From contig JAFGAS010000074.1 in the NCBI GenBank assembly GCA_016933535.1, forward strand, positions 1 through 64,000: 64,000 nt of DNA. The letters are read 5' to 3'. This DNA comes from Candidatus Zymogenaceae bacterium. Lineage in GTDB: Bacteria; Desulfobacterota; Zymogenia; Zymogenales; Zymogenaceae. The notes beneath the pieces are model-generated. The model worked only from the letters and a program-made list of their open reading frames with translations. It did not search any database and was not told the DNA's origin. Made by a program: the position numbers and the translations under genes. Positions 50,730-59,699 of the stretch are shown piece by piece (positions within the stretch are counted from its first letter, which is position 1; the number at the start of each line of letters is the position of its first letter).

Positions 50730-51956
50730 CTACTCCTGCTCGTCTTTGTCCTTTATGTAATTCACCGCGATCTCCATGCACGCCCTGACGGCCTTGGGGT
50801 CCAGTTTCTCCACGGTGTCGTTTACCGTGTGGTAGACCAGGCCTTCGCGGATCAGGTCCGTGGATATCCCGATGATCGAGGCCACCTCTATGCCGTAGTC
50901 GGCAAACCGCACCGCGTCCGTCCCCCCGCCGCCAAACGTCACCGGCCCCGCGGCGATCGTGTATCCCAGCCGCTTTCCTATCTCCACGCATTGGGCCGTC
51001 ATCCTGGCCGAGAGCGCCTTAAACCCGTTGCGGTCCCTGGTCAGGAACCTGAGGTCCTCGATGCCGTAGATCGCATCGATATTGAACACGGAGGTCTGGA
51101 CCCGTTTCATCTCCCGTGCGTGCGCCCGCAGGTAGGCCCCCGCCCCCCGCATCCCCGGCTCCTCGCCGTCAAGCGACAGCACCACCAGCCGCGTGTGCCG
51201 CAGGCGCCCGTTGCCGCTTTTCCCCCGGATGATCCGGGCAATCTCGACGCCCATGGCCGAGGCCACGAGGTTATCTCCCGCGCCGGGCGACGCCGTGCGC
51301 CCGATAAACCAGACAAACGGCCCCACAAAGACGAGCCCGATAACGCCGGCCGCCGCGGCCACCCACCCCCAGACGGGATCGGCACCGTTAACGTGCCGCC
51401 AGATCACCCAGGCCCAGGCCGCGGCCCAGATCGTCGTGGAAAAGACGATGGCGCCGATGATCCTGACGGCATACCACTTCTGAAAGCGGCCCAGAAACGT
51501 CAGGACGTAGGCGCTGTCATGGTGGCCCACGACGTAAACCTGGCGTTTTACCTCGCCCTCGGGATCGATCACCCCCCATACGTTGACGCCCTGCCTGCCG
51601 GGAAACAGGAAATCCAACGCACCCACCATGAGGACAGACACGATGATCCAGTAGACAAGCGAGACCGTACCGGCGGCCGCCGCCCCCCAGACCCATGCGC
51701 CCCCGGCCCACATCATCGCCACGGCAAAAATGTAGCACCCGCCGATGACATGCCCGAGGTGGCGCATCGGGCCGGCATGGACCGTGAACTCCTGCCGCCC
51801 TATGGTGTCGCACAGGGGTTCCAGTCGCCGTCCGATGTCGTCGGCGGCCTGCCGGCACGCCTCGGTCCCCGCGACCCTGGGTCCGAATCTTTCGATGATC
51901 TCACCGACGAGAGCCAGCACCCGGCCTACGCCGGCGTCGTTTACCCTGGTTGTCAT
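50730..51956 (-). CDS. M28 family metallopeptidase with inserted membrane segments
   Basis: This 408-residue aminopeptidase-like protein has zinc ligands and catalytic acids H145/D147 (GHHDSAY), D228 (SPGAGDN), E265-E266 (DGEEPG), D294 (NIDA) and a C-terminal His in YHTVND. Unusually, hydrophobic segments lie between the motifs: about 70-118 before the first and 163-220 between H145 and D228. The enzyme therefore appears embedded in the membrane with the catalytic parts on one face. No signal peptide precedes them. GGAGG precedes the ATG. Confidence 0.88.
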   Translation of the reverse strand: MTTRVNDAGVGRVLALVGEIIERFGPRVAGTEACRQAADDIGRRLEPLCDTIGRQEFTVHAGPMRHLGHVIGGCYIFAVAMMWAGGAWVWGAAAAGTVSLVYWIIVSVLMVGALDFLFPGRQGVNVWGVIDPEGEVKRQVYVVGHHDSAYVLTFLGRFQKWYAVRIIGAIVFSTTIWAAAWAWVIWRHVNGADPVWGWVAAAAGVIGLVFVGPFVWFIGRTASPGAGDNLVASAMGVEIARIIRGKSGNGRLRHTRLVVLSLDGEEPGMRGAGAYLRAHAREMKRVQTSVFNIDAIYGIEDLRFLTRDRNGFKALSARMTAQCVEIGKRLGYTIAAGPVTFGGGGTDAVRFADYGIEVASIIGISTDLIREGLVYHTVNDTVEKLDPKAVRACMEIAVNYIKDKDEQE

Positions 51957-52143
51957 GCGGTTTGCCTCCTCTTATCGTCTTTACACCGCCGTTTTCTCGG
52001 GCACCTGCCCGTTGCGCCCGATAGCATATTACCCGCAATCCTCCGAAAGAGTCAAGCGCTAATCGCCCGCACCCGGGTACGGCCCGGCGCGCGGGGCCCG
52101 GGCCGGTGTGCGGCCCTTTTGGCCCGGAAATACTAAAATTTCT

Positions 52144-52173
52144 TTGACACCGCGCCGCTCTTTCTGCTATTGT
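52144..52173 (+). promoter_or_regulatory. Promoter of acyl-CoA synthetase-DUF362 operon
   Basis: TTGACA (52144-52149) and TATTGT (52168-52173) are 18 bp apart, about 65 bp before the ATG at 52239. Confidence 0.6.
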
Positions 52174-52238
52174 GTTACATTAAATACTGAATGACGCCTC
52201 AATCTAATAATAAAACCCATGTGGAGTGAAACCTGACC

Positions 52239-53660
52239 ATGACAAACCTCGATTTTCTCTTCTATCCCCGTACTATCGCCGTCATCGGGGCCTCCCCGGA
52301 CGTGGTGCGGGACCGCGGGGGTTTTTTCAACTGCTTTCACGAGCACTTCAAAGGAAAGCTCTTTGCCGTCAATCCCAAATACACCGATGTCAAGGGGGTC
52401 CCCTGTTACCCCCGGATAACCGAGGTCCCCGAGCCCGTCGACTACGCCGTTATCGTGCTGCCGAGGGACAAGGTCCCCCAGGCCATAGAAGACTGCGTGG
52501 CGGCAAAGACCAAATTCGTCCTGGTCTTTTCGTCGGGATTTTCCGAGGCCGGTGAAAAGGAGCTCGAACAGCGCCTGATTGACACCCTCAAGAAGGGAGA
52601 GACCCGGATGATCGGCCCCAACTGCATCGGCATAAACGCGCCCGAGAAGGGGGTCCTCTTATACCCGAGCCTTGCCACGGACCGGCCGGGCGAGATCGCG
52701 TTTTTCTCCCAGTCGGGCGGGCACGCCCTCAACTTCCTGGTCCGGGGGGTCTCGTCGGGCCTCGAGTTCAACAAGGTGGTCTCCGTCGGCAACCAGGCCG
52801 ACCTCAAGATCGAGGACTTCCTGGAATATTTCGCCGAGGACGACAAAGTAAAATACATCTGCGGCTACGTGGAAGACATAAAGCAGGGGGAGCGCTTCAA
52901 GAAGCTCGCCCGCCACATCGTCCTCGAAAAGAAAAAGCCCCTGGTCATCTGGAAAGGTGGCCGCTCCGAAGAGGGCGCTCGCGCCACCCTGAGCCACACC
53001 GGGGCGATTGCCGTGCCCACCAGGATCTGGGATTCGGTCATGGACCAGTTGGGCGTCATCAACGCCGAGACACAGATCGAGATGCTGGACGTGTTGATCT
53101 GCCTCAAGTACGGCTTTAAGCCGCGGGGCCTCAATGCCCTGATCTCGGTGGCGGGCGGGGGCAGCTCCGTGGAACTGACCGACGCCGTATCGACAAACGG
53201 CCTTTCCGTCCCCACGCTCGCACCCGGCATACAGGAAATAATCGGCGCCACCATCTCCCGGGTCAACACGTCCACCGCCAATCCCGTGGACCTGGGTATG
53301 TTCGGTTTTGACCCGAAGATCTTCGTGGCCGCTGCCGTGGAAGGCGAAAAGGACCCGAACATCGACCTCTTGGTCCTCTGCCAGTATCCGGAGATGGTGC
53401 GGGCGATGTCCAAGGACTTCTGGGACTATATCGAGGCGACCATGTCCGACGGGCTCAAGGAACTCAAGAAGCCCGCCGTCATGGTCATTCCGCGGCTGTT
53501 GCTCAACAATCCGGAGCTGGAGGCCATCCGGACCCAGTTTACGGGTAAACTTGCCGCCGTCAACATCCCGGCATTCCCCAACGCCGAGCGGCCCGCCCGG
53601 GCGGCCTACCAGATCAACAAGTACCTCAATTTCATGAAGAACCACGGAATCACGATATAA
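52239..53660 (+). CDS. Acyl-CoA synthetase (ADP/NDP-forming) alpha subunit-like protein
   Basis: This 473-residue protein comprises the CoA-binding domain (YPRTIAVIGASP at the start), the CoA-ligase domains (FFSQSGGHALNFL, SVGNQADLKIEDFLEYF) and the phospho-histidine region TLSHTGAIA with H253. It corresponds to the alpha subunit of ADP-forming acetyl-CoA synthetase. No ATP-grasp beta subunit is nearby, so either it is encoded elsewhere or this protein does something else with CoA thioesters. It is the first gene of an operon with a DUF362 protein 13 bp downstream. Confidence 0.88.
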   Translation: MTNLDFLFYPRTIAVIGASPDVVRDRGGFFNCFHEHFKGKLFAVNPKYTDVKGVPCYPRITEVPEPVDYAVIVLPRDKVPQAIEDCVAAKTKFVLVFSSGFSEAGEKELEQRLIDTLKKGETRMIGPNCIGINAPEKGVLLYPSLATDRPGEIAFFSQSGGHALNFLVRGVSSGLEFNKVVSVGNQADLKIEDFLEYFAEDDKVKYICGYVEDIKQGERFKKLARHIVLEKKKPLVIWKGGRSEEGARATLSHTGAIAVPTRIWDSVMDQLGVINAETQIEMLDVLICLKYGFKPRGLNALISVAGGGSSVELTDAVSTNGLSVPTLAPGIQEIIGATISRVNTSTANPVDLGMFGFDPKIFVAAAVEGEKDPNIDLLVLCQYPEMVRAMSKDFWDYIEATMSDGLKELKKPAVMVIPRLLLNNPELEAIRTQFTGKLAAVNIPAFPNAERPARAAYQINKYLNFMKNHGITI

Positions 53661-53673
53661 GAAGGATGCCGCA

Positions 53674-54978
53674 ATGGAAAAACCGAACGTCGCCGTCGTA
53701 ACCTACGCAAAGCCCATCGAGTCGCTTCAAAAGGCGATACGGCTTGCCGACGGCTTTAACAATCTCAAAAAGAACGATCGGGTCCTCATCAAACCCAACG
53801 CCCTGACCTGGGACAACAAACACCACATCCCCCCCTACGGGGTCTTTACCTCCACCCGTCTCGTCGAGGACCTGGTGATTGCCCTTAAAGAATTCGGGTG
53901 CACCGATATCTTCATCGGCGAGGGCGCGGTCCAGCTCAATGAGGATGCCCCCACGAGCATCGGGGTCATGGAGAACCTCGGCTACGGGGCCCTGGTCGCC
54001 AAATACGGCGTGAAGCTGATCGACCTCAATGACGGCCCATTCGAAAAGGTGAAGCTTGCCGACGACCTGACGCTCTTTATCAGTGAACCCGCGCTCAAGG
54101 CGGATTTTCTCATCGATATCCCGGCCATGAAGACCCACTCCCAGACCAAGGTGTCCCTGGGCATGAAGAACCTCAAGGGGTGCCTCAAGATGGCAAGCCG
54201 CCGCCTCTGCCACCACAAGGACCTCGACCTGGACTACTGCGTCTCGCTCATCCCGGAAAAGCTAACGCCCAAGCTCACCATCGTTGACGGCATCTACGTC
54301 CTCGAAAAGGGCCCCATCCACACCGGCAATGCCTACCGGGCCGACCTGATCGCCGTATCCACCGACATCTTTGCCGCAGACGTCGTTGCCACCGCTTTGA
54401 TGGGCCTTGACCCTGCCGAGATCGGGCACCTTTCCCGCTACGCGAAACGCCACGGCCGGTCGCTTTCCTACCGCGATTTTGCGATGAAGGGTGAGGATGT
54501 CGAAACGGTCAAAAAGCCGGTTAAGTGGGACTGGAACTGGAACGAGGCCAACACCGGCCCCACGATCTTCGAACGGATGGGGATCACGGGGGTCGCAATA
54601 CCCAAGTATGACGAGACGCTCTGTACCGGGTGCTCCCCCATCGTCAACATGTCAAACATCTTCATCATCTCGGCCAACAAGGGCAAACCCTTCGGCAACT
54701 TCGAGGTGCTCTCGGGTAAAAGGATGCTGGCGCGCCCCGGATATGACAAGACGCTGCTGTTGGGCAACTGTATCATCGCCGCCAACAAGAATAACCCCAA
54801 TATCAAGGAAGCCATAGAGCTCAAGGGCTGCCCGCCGTCGGTTGAAGACCTCAAGAAGGTGCTGACGGACCTCGGCGTCGAGTTCGTGGAGGGGGCCTAC
54901 GACTATTACCTTAACCAGTTGGCGACAAAATACGACGGGAAAGAGGAGTACGACAAGGGGTTATATACGAGCGCGTAG
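53674..54978 (+). CDS. DUF362 domain protein with C-terminal cysteines
   Basis: This 434-residue DUF362 protein has the family core VLIKPNALTWDNK, GEGAV, DFLIDIPAMKTHSQTKVSLGMKNLKG and VVDG-like KLTIVDGIYV. The last third has cysteines in LCTGCSPIV, LLGNCII and KGCPPS, which could bind a metal or iron-sulfur cluster in place of the usual ferredoxin domain. DUF362 proteins are common in anaerobes and their biochemistry is largely unknown. The operon with a CoA-binding synthetase-like protein suggests a shared role in an acyl-CoA or redox step. Confidence 0.85.
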   Translation: MEKPNVAVVTYAKPIESLQKAIRLADGFNNLKKNDRVLIKPNALTWDNKHHIPPYGVFTSTRLVEDLVIALKEFGCTDIFIGEGAVQLNEDAPTSIGVMENLGYGALVAKYGVKLIDLNDGPFEKVKLADDLTLFISEPALKADFLIDIPAMKTHSQTKVSLGMKNLKGCLKMASRRLCHHKDLDLDYCVSLIPEKLTPKLTIVDGIYVLEKGPIHTGNAYRADLIAVSTDIFAADVVATALMGLDPAEIGHLSRYAKRHGRSLSYRDFAMKGEDVETVKKPVKWDWNWNEANTGPTIFERMGITGVAIPKYDETLCTGCSPIVNMSNIFIISANKGKPFGNFEVLSGKRMLARPGYDKTLLLGNCIIAANKNNPNIKEAIELKGCPPSVEDLKKVLTDLGVEFVEGAYDYYLNQLATKYDGKEEYDKGLYTSA

Positions 54979-55084
54979 AAAGGGAAGCCGTATCATTCCA
55001 GTGCCGGCTACCCGACACTCCTTTTACGTGGATGCGGGGGTGACGATGAGAGGCAACTATCCCTGTAGATTACAAAAGCAAAAC

Positions 55085-55117
55085 GGGGCGGGCGCCCCAG
55101 GAAAGGTCGCCCGCCCC
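55085..55117. terminator. Strong bidirectional hairpin between convergent genes
   Basis: GGGGCGGGCG (55085-55094) pairs with CGCCCGCCCC (55108-55117), a perfect 10-bp GC-rich stem between the DUF362 and penicillin acylase stops. TCTTCATTTC follows on the plus strand; on the minus side TTTTGCTTTTG follows closely. Confidence 0.8.
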
Positions 55118-55144
55118 TCTTCATTTCACGTCCCCGCTACCTTC

Positions 55145-57529
55145 TCACATCTTCGGCGTCAGCACCAGCAGGTCTTTGAGCGTTTCCGCATCCGTATAGT
55201 GCATCGGTATCTGCTCGTTGGAAAGCCACGCATCGACCAGGTCGTCGTAGTGGGGGGAGAGGTACTGACCCGACTGGCCCGGCGGGGAGATAAGGGTCGA
55301 TTTTTCGATGTCGGAAAAATCCACGATCATCCTGATGCAGCCGCCGTAGGTCATGTTGTAGAGATCATTGATGCCCCAGTTGGCCGCACCGATCGTGAAG
55401 AAGTCCCCGCTCATGGGGATCGGCTTAAGGTTCAGGAACGAAAGGGCCTCGCCCAGCGGGTGGGCAAACGTCATCTCGTGGAGCTTGCCCCACCGCCACT
55501 CGGCTGGATTTTTGCCCAGCCGGCAGGTCAAGTCTGCCACGGCGTCATCAAGGCTCTTTTTGATGATGTCGTCGCGCGTCTCGACGACGTCTTTTGTGTT
55601 CAAGTCGTCAAACAGGGCAAAGTCGTTTTCGCCGATGTGTTTTGCCAGCGCCTGGTCGGCAAAATAGACCATGTCGGCGTTCGTGAGTTCCTTCCAGATA
55701 TCCTCGGGGAACTCGTCCTTAAAGGTATTCGTCAAAAGGTGGAGGTAAAACGAGCCGTAGAGCGCTGCGGCGGCGCTGTCTTTATCCAGCGAAAAGTCCC
55801 AGCCGTCAAAGAGCGCCGTATATTCGGCCAGATTCTCGTCGCCCTTGGCGGCCGAAAGGAGATAGGGGACCAGGCGTTTGGCCACCACCGAGACGGATTC
55901 GAGTTGCAGCTTTCTCACGTCGTTGGGTGAAAGCGGCGTCGTCCGCTCACCCATGATCTCGGCAAAACGGGTGGCGCGCTCAAAATAGTAGAACGTGCTG
56001 AGCCTCTTCCCGTCGCGCTTTGCCTGGTTGTTGAACCCGCCGAAATAGCCCGCCCGGGAGTTCAGGTCGTGGGGAAGCTCGTCGTACGGCACGTAGTCCG
56101 CCCAATCGTATTGCCCGTCCCAGCCGGGGGCCGGCAATATCCCGTCGCCCTTTTTCCGTATCGGGGTCTTGGCGATGCTCTGGTAGCCGATGTTGCCGTC
56201 CTTATCGGCATACCCCATGACCAGTTCCGGCTGGGCCACGCCGGAAAGCGCCGCCCGGAATTCGTCGTAGTTCGTGGCCCGGTCAAGCTTCAGAAATCCC
56301 TCGAAGGCCCCGGTGCCCGAGCTTCCCGTCCACATCATGGCGCAGTTTTCCGGCGCGCGCGAATCCACGTCCGAGATAATGGGGCCGTGACGGGATATCT
56401 TCACGGTCATCTTCTCTTCCGTGATGCCGTCACCGGTCTTGATCTTCAGAGTCTCCTGGACGATCTCGAAATCCCTCCAGCCCTTCTCGGTCAGGTATTG
56501 GTCCGGGTTATCGGGGTTGACCTTTTCGACAAAGAAATCGAGACAGTCAAGCTGGGAGGCGATGGCCGACCAGGCGATGTGCCCGTTGTAGCCGAGGGTG
56601 GCGATGCCCGGCGCGCCCGGAACCGCTCCGCCGATCACGTCGTACCCCGCGCCCTTAAGATGCGCCAGGTAAAAGATCGCCGGGATCTGGGGGGCAAGGT
56701 CGGGACTTCCGGCAAATATCGCCGCCCCCGTGGTCGTCTTTGCCGGCCCGAAGATCATCCAGTTGCTCCCGATGATGGCAGACGGGGCATGAAAGGGGTT
56801 TACCCCGCCGGAACCCGCCGGGGAACAAAAGAGCGCCGGGGTAAGCCTGCCGCCGGCGGCGGTGGTCGGCGCGCCTTCAGGAGAGATCGTCGGGGCAAAA
56901 TCTGGATACGAAGGCAGGAGCAGCCGAAGCCTTTCTTGCCCGATTCGCTCTCCGATCTGATAGAACGAAAAATCCGCGTCGACCGACGTTTCGAGGGAAA
57001 AACCCATCAGGATAGCCGCCAGTATCGTATCCTCCGGTTCCCAGGGTCGGGGTTCGGCCCTGAGCACGGCGTACTCCCGGGGAAGGTATTTTGCCGAATC
57101 CAGGTAGGCGTTGACCCCCTCGGCGTAGGCGTCAACGGCGGCCTTCACCCACGGGGGGATTTGGGCGTATTCGACTTTGGCCGTCCGAAAAAATCCCGCC
57201 GTCTTCAGATACCGGTCCTCCTTGATGGTGCGGTCGCCGAAGAGCGTGCACAGCTCGCCCCGTCCCGCCAGGCGCGTCACGTCCATCTCGAACATCCGCT
57301 CCCGGGCGGTGATGTAGCCCTGTGCAAGGAAGAGGTCGTGCTCGTTCTCGGCAAATATATGAGGGACGGCAAACTCGTCAAACCGCACCTCGACGGGCGC
57401 GATAAGGCCGGCGACTTCAATGGTGCCCGAATAGTGGGGCAGCGCCAGGCGGAAGAAGACCTGAAAGGCGATGAACGCGACGGCAATAATGCCCACGATC
57501 GCGTAGACGGAGATCTTGATGACCTTCAT
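55145..57529 (-). CDS. Penicillin acylase family (Ntn hydrolase) protein
   Basis: This protein of about 794 residues is exported or anchored by an N-terminal hydrophobic helix (residues 4-25). The family order is intact: a pro-region with RMFEMDVTRLAGRGEL, a spacer, then the autocatalytic site GSNWM with Ser255 as the new N-terminal nucleophile of the beta chain. It is followed by AGSPDLAPQIPAIFYLAHL and NGHIAWSAI. It would hydrolyse an amide such as an acyl-homoserine lactone, a lipopeptide or a beta-lactam side chain; the substrate is unknown. The start is ATG 57529 with GGAGG upstream. Confidence 0.9.
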   Translation of the reverse strand: MKVIKISVYAIVGIIAVAFIAFQVFFRLALPHYSGTIEVAGLIAPVEVRFDEFAVPHIFAENEHDLFLAQGYITARERMFEMDVTRLAGRGELCTLFGDRTIKEDRYLKTAGFFRTAKVEYAQIPPWVKAAVDAYAEGVNAYLDSAKYLPREYAVLRAEPRPWEPEDTILAAILMGFSLETSVDADFSFYQIGERIGQERLRLLLPSYPDFAPTISPEGAPTTAAGGRLTPALFCSPAGSGGVNPFHAPSAIIGSNWMIFGPAKTTTGAAIFAGSPDLAPQIPAIFYLAHLKGAGYDVIGGAVPGAPGIATLGYNGHIAWSAIASQLDCLDFFVEKVNPDNPDQYLTEKGWRDFEIVQETLKIKTGDGITEEKMTVKISRHGPIISDVDSRAPENCAMMWTGSSGTGAFEGFLKLDRATNYDEFRAALSGVAQPELVMGYADKDGNIGYQSIAKTPIRKKGDGILPAPGWDGQYDWADYVPYDELPHDLNSRAGYFGGFNNQAKRDGKRLSTFYYFERATRFAEIMGERTTPLSPNDVRKLQLESVSVVAKRLVPYLLSAAKGDENLAEYTALFDGWDFSLDKDSAAAALYGSFYLHLLTNTFKDEFPEDIWKELTNADMVYFADQALAKHIGENDFALFDDLNTKDVVETRDDIIKKSLDDAVADLTCRLGKNPAEWRWGKLHEMTFAHPLGEALSFLNLKPIPMSGDFFTIGAANWGINDLYNMTYGGCIRMIVDFSDIEKSTLISPPGQSGQYLSPHYDDLVDAWLSNEQIPMHYTDAETLKDLLVLTPKM

Positions 57530-57658
57530 ACATATACCTCCACAAATCGCATTTCCGGACACTATGTCCGACATAGCCGGCCGACTTAGGAGACGATCCG
57601 CCGGACGGCGATACACGCATCTATTTATATGTGGGAGCCCCGGTACCGGGCTTTGCTT

Positions 57659-58510
57659 CTATGCATCGGTGGCCATCTGTTGCCCCGGCGCCCACCGGAT
57701 GATCAGAGAAAAGGCAGCCGCAAAGACTATTGCGCCGACCGCCACGATCCAGATCGACACATGGTCCACGGTCCCTCCCGGCACAAGGTTCATCCCCGGC
57801 AGCTTGACGACCTCGAACAGGAACAAAAGGGATATCGCGTTGTGCAGGCTGTGGGCGGTAATGGTATCCGCGATTCCGTAACCCCGGGAAATCATCGTCG
57901 AGTAGATGAGGCCCAGGATCAGCGCCCCCGGAAACTGGAGGGGGTTGACGTGGACTACCATAAACAGGACGGACGACGCCACGACGGCATACGATGCCCC
58001 CCGGTGGGACGAAATCCCGCGAAAAATCACCCCGCGGAAGACCGCCTCCTCCATAAAGGGGCCGACCAGCGCAATCGAGGCAAGCCCCAGCACGAGATCG
58101 GCGGGCTGCTCAAAGAAAAAGATATCCATGAATTGCTTGAGGTAACTCTGGTAGAGGTCGGCCGGAATCAGGTAGCGGATGGCGATGTTTTCTACTTCTG
58201 AAATGATAAAGGCAAGAGAGACCGTCATGAGGATAACCGGAATAATCGTTCGGGTCCGCACCCGGCCCCAGCCGAGGATTTCTTTGAGCGTCGTCCTGTT
58301 CATGTGGGCGGCGATACCGAGGATCAGCAGCGGCGGCACCACAACGCTTGTCAGGATTATGACGCCCTTGCTCCCGGCGACTGCCGCGGCAAAAAGGGAG
58401 ATATATATCTGAAAAACAAGAAAGATGACGCAGATGATCACAGAGTTCTTGAGGTCGGGGTAGTGGGGGGTCACGTCTTCCTCACCGGTGGCATGAAACC
58501 AGATAACCAC
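57659..58510 (-). CDS. CPBP family intramembrane metalloprotease
   Basis: This protein of about 283 residues has some eight hydrophobic segments. The Abi/CPBP motifs are EEAVFRGVIFRG (the double Glu and Arg), FMVVHVNPLQFPGALILG with the metal-binding His, and a final YSTMISRGYGIADTITAHSLHNA containing the last His. Members cleave prenylated or membrane peptides, or act in immunity or surface protein processing; the role here is unknown. The first codon is GTG 58510 with no SD; GTG 58474, with GAGGAAG upstream, is an alternative start. Confidence 0.85.
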   Translation of the reverse strand: MVIWFHATGEEDVTPHYPDLKNSVIICVIFLVFQIYISLFAAAVAGSKGVIILTSVVVPPLLILGIAAHMNRTTLKEILGWGRVRTRTIIPVILMTVSLAFIISEVENIAIRYLIPADLYQSYLKQFMDIFFFEQPADLVLGLASIALVGPFMEEAVFRGVIFRGISSHRGASYAVVASSVLFMVVHVNPLQFPGALILGLIYSTMISRGYGIADTITAHSLHNAISLLFLFEVVKLPGMNLVPGGTVDHVSIWIVAVGAIVFAAAFSLIIRWAPGQQMATDA

Positions 58511-58765
58511 AAAACGGGATATTTGACAAGGCTTTTTTAGCGCGGTGCCGTATCGGGGATATGCGCAGCAGATCGGCCGATGGGCACAGAAACGGTTCGA
58601 GCGGAAAGGATGACGGACGTTACCCCGGATAGTAAAACACCGGCAAGCTTCACTTGTCGGTGCTGATTACCCGTTACGATCTCTCGTCGCGATAGGGGAC
58701 CGGCCTAAACCCAGGACGTGGGCCGATCCCAATGGGGCGTCATACGTTTGTCGGCGATTAGCCGC

Positions 58766-59056
58766 CTACTTATTTCGGCCGGCCGCCGCCCGTTTGGAGG
58801 CCTTAAGCGGATTGACCTTGAGGGCCTCGATCTTCTCTTCTTTTTTGATATGGGTGGCTATATTGCACAAGCCCCTGACCCACTTGATGGCGGGGTCCGG
58901 AGAGGCGCTGCAGTATTTTCCCGTGGGATATTCCTTAATCCGGGCACAGCCCTCGCATTGTTCGGTGATCGGGTGGCAGCGCCCCCCGTTGTAGCCGCAG
59001 CCGGCATTCGACATGAATACGCAGTCTACTCCGTCTTTGATCGTCGTGCAGATCAT
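58766..59056 (-). CDS. PxxKW family cysteine-rich protein
   Basis: This 96-residue protein opens with MICTTIKDGVDCVFMSNAGC and contains CHPITEQCEGCARIKEY, YCSASPDPAIKW and GLCNIATH. About nine cysteines and the PxxKW element (PAIKW) identify this small family, found mostly in deltaproteobacterial anaerobes. The cysteines probably bind metal; the function is unknown. The C-terminus is lysine- and arginine-rich. GAGGAGG precedes the ATG. It has an unusually long 5' leader, with the promoter at 59397-59426. Confidence 0.88.
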   Translation of the reverse strand: MICTTIKDGVDCVFMSNAGCGYNGGRCHPITEQCEGCARIKEYPTGKYCSASPDPAIKWVRGLCNIATHIKKEEKIEALKVNPLKASKRAAAGRNK

Positions 59057-59396
59057 GATTTTCGTTCCTCCTCTGTGGTAGGGATCATCAGGACAGGTGG
59101 CGCATCTGAAAGAGTAGACGACACCTCACATAAAAAGGGGCGGCAAAGCCTTGAGCTCAACCATCCCCCGTTAACTCTCCGATTCAGCCCTTCTCTGTAT
59201 TCGGATGTCCCCGGACCGGTAACAACAGCAAACAAAACGTCAGATAAAGTGGTGTCGATTCCTTCTCGTATCGACGGCCCGCCGCCCATTCCGGGCTGCT
59301 TTCGGAGTTACTCACCCCCGCCGAACCGCGGCCTATCGCGGCAGACACCCCTCACAGAAGAAATACAGAAAAGCTGATATTTTGCTTTAATTGCAC

Positions 59397-59426
59397 ATTA
59401 TAATCCTTTTTACAGCCACTTGTCAA
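59397..59426 (-). promoter_or_regulatory. Consensus sigma-70 promoter of PxxKW gene, about 330-nt leader
   Basis: On the minus strand TTGACA (59421-59426) and TATAAT (59397-59402) are both perfect, 18 bp apart. RNA would start near 59390, leaving about 330 nt before the ATG at 59056. No known riboswitch was recognised in 59057-59390 and no gene lies there. Confidence 0.8.
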
Positions 59427-59699
59427 CCATTTTTTTATTTATTCGGCAAAAAAAGGTGGTGAGCGATTCATCTCAAATCAACTCAAAGGCCCCTCTCCAA
59501 CCGGGATAACGGGTCAGTTCACACCCGCCCCGTTACCGCCCTCACAGCTACCCGACAAACGAGGTACCGGGGGCCTTCCGGCCGTTTTCCGCGGATAATC
59601 AAAAGGTTCTCCGTGACGTGTTACAGCCGTCCGCCGACGCGTTCCGCTTGTCAACGCCGTCGGACAAATGATCCGTATAGTTCCTGCTCGACTTACGGG
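59427..59699. other. Intergenic region after the ThDP enzyme gene
   Basis: No gene is seen. The segment lies between the stop of the minus-strand ThDP enzyme gene (59700) and the PxxKW promoter, and probably contains the terminator of the ThDP gene, though no clean hairpin with a U-tract stands out. Confidence 0.5.

Noticed and set aside
50829-57589. Plus-strand open frames of over 400 codons opposite the M28 peptidase and penicillin acylase genes
   Set aside because: Composition is Pro/Arg/Gly-rich and no motif is present; they mirror the codon bias of the real genes.
59057-59390. A cyclic di-GMP or other known riboswitch in the PxxKW leader
   Set aside because: The conserved GEMM blocks were looked for and not found on either strand; GGCAAAGCC at about 59140 is an isolated match.
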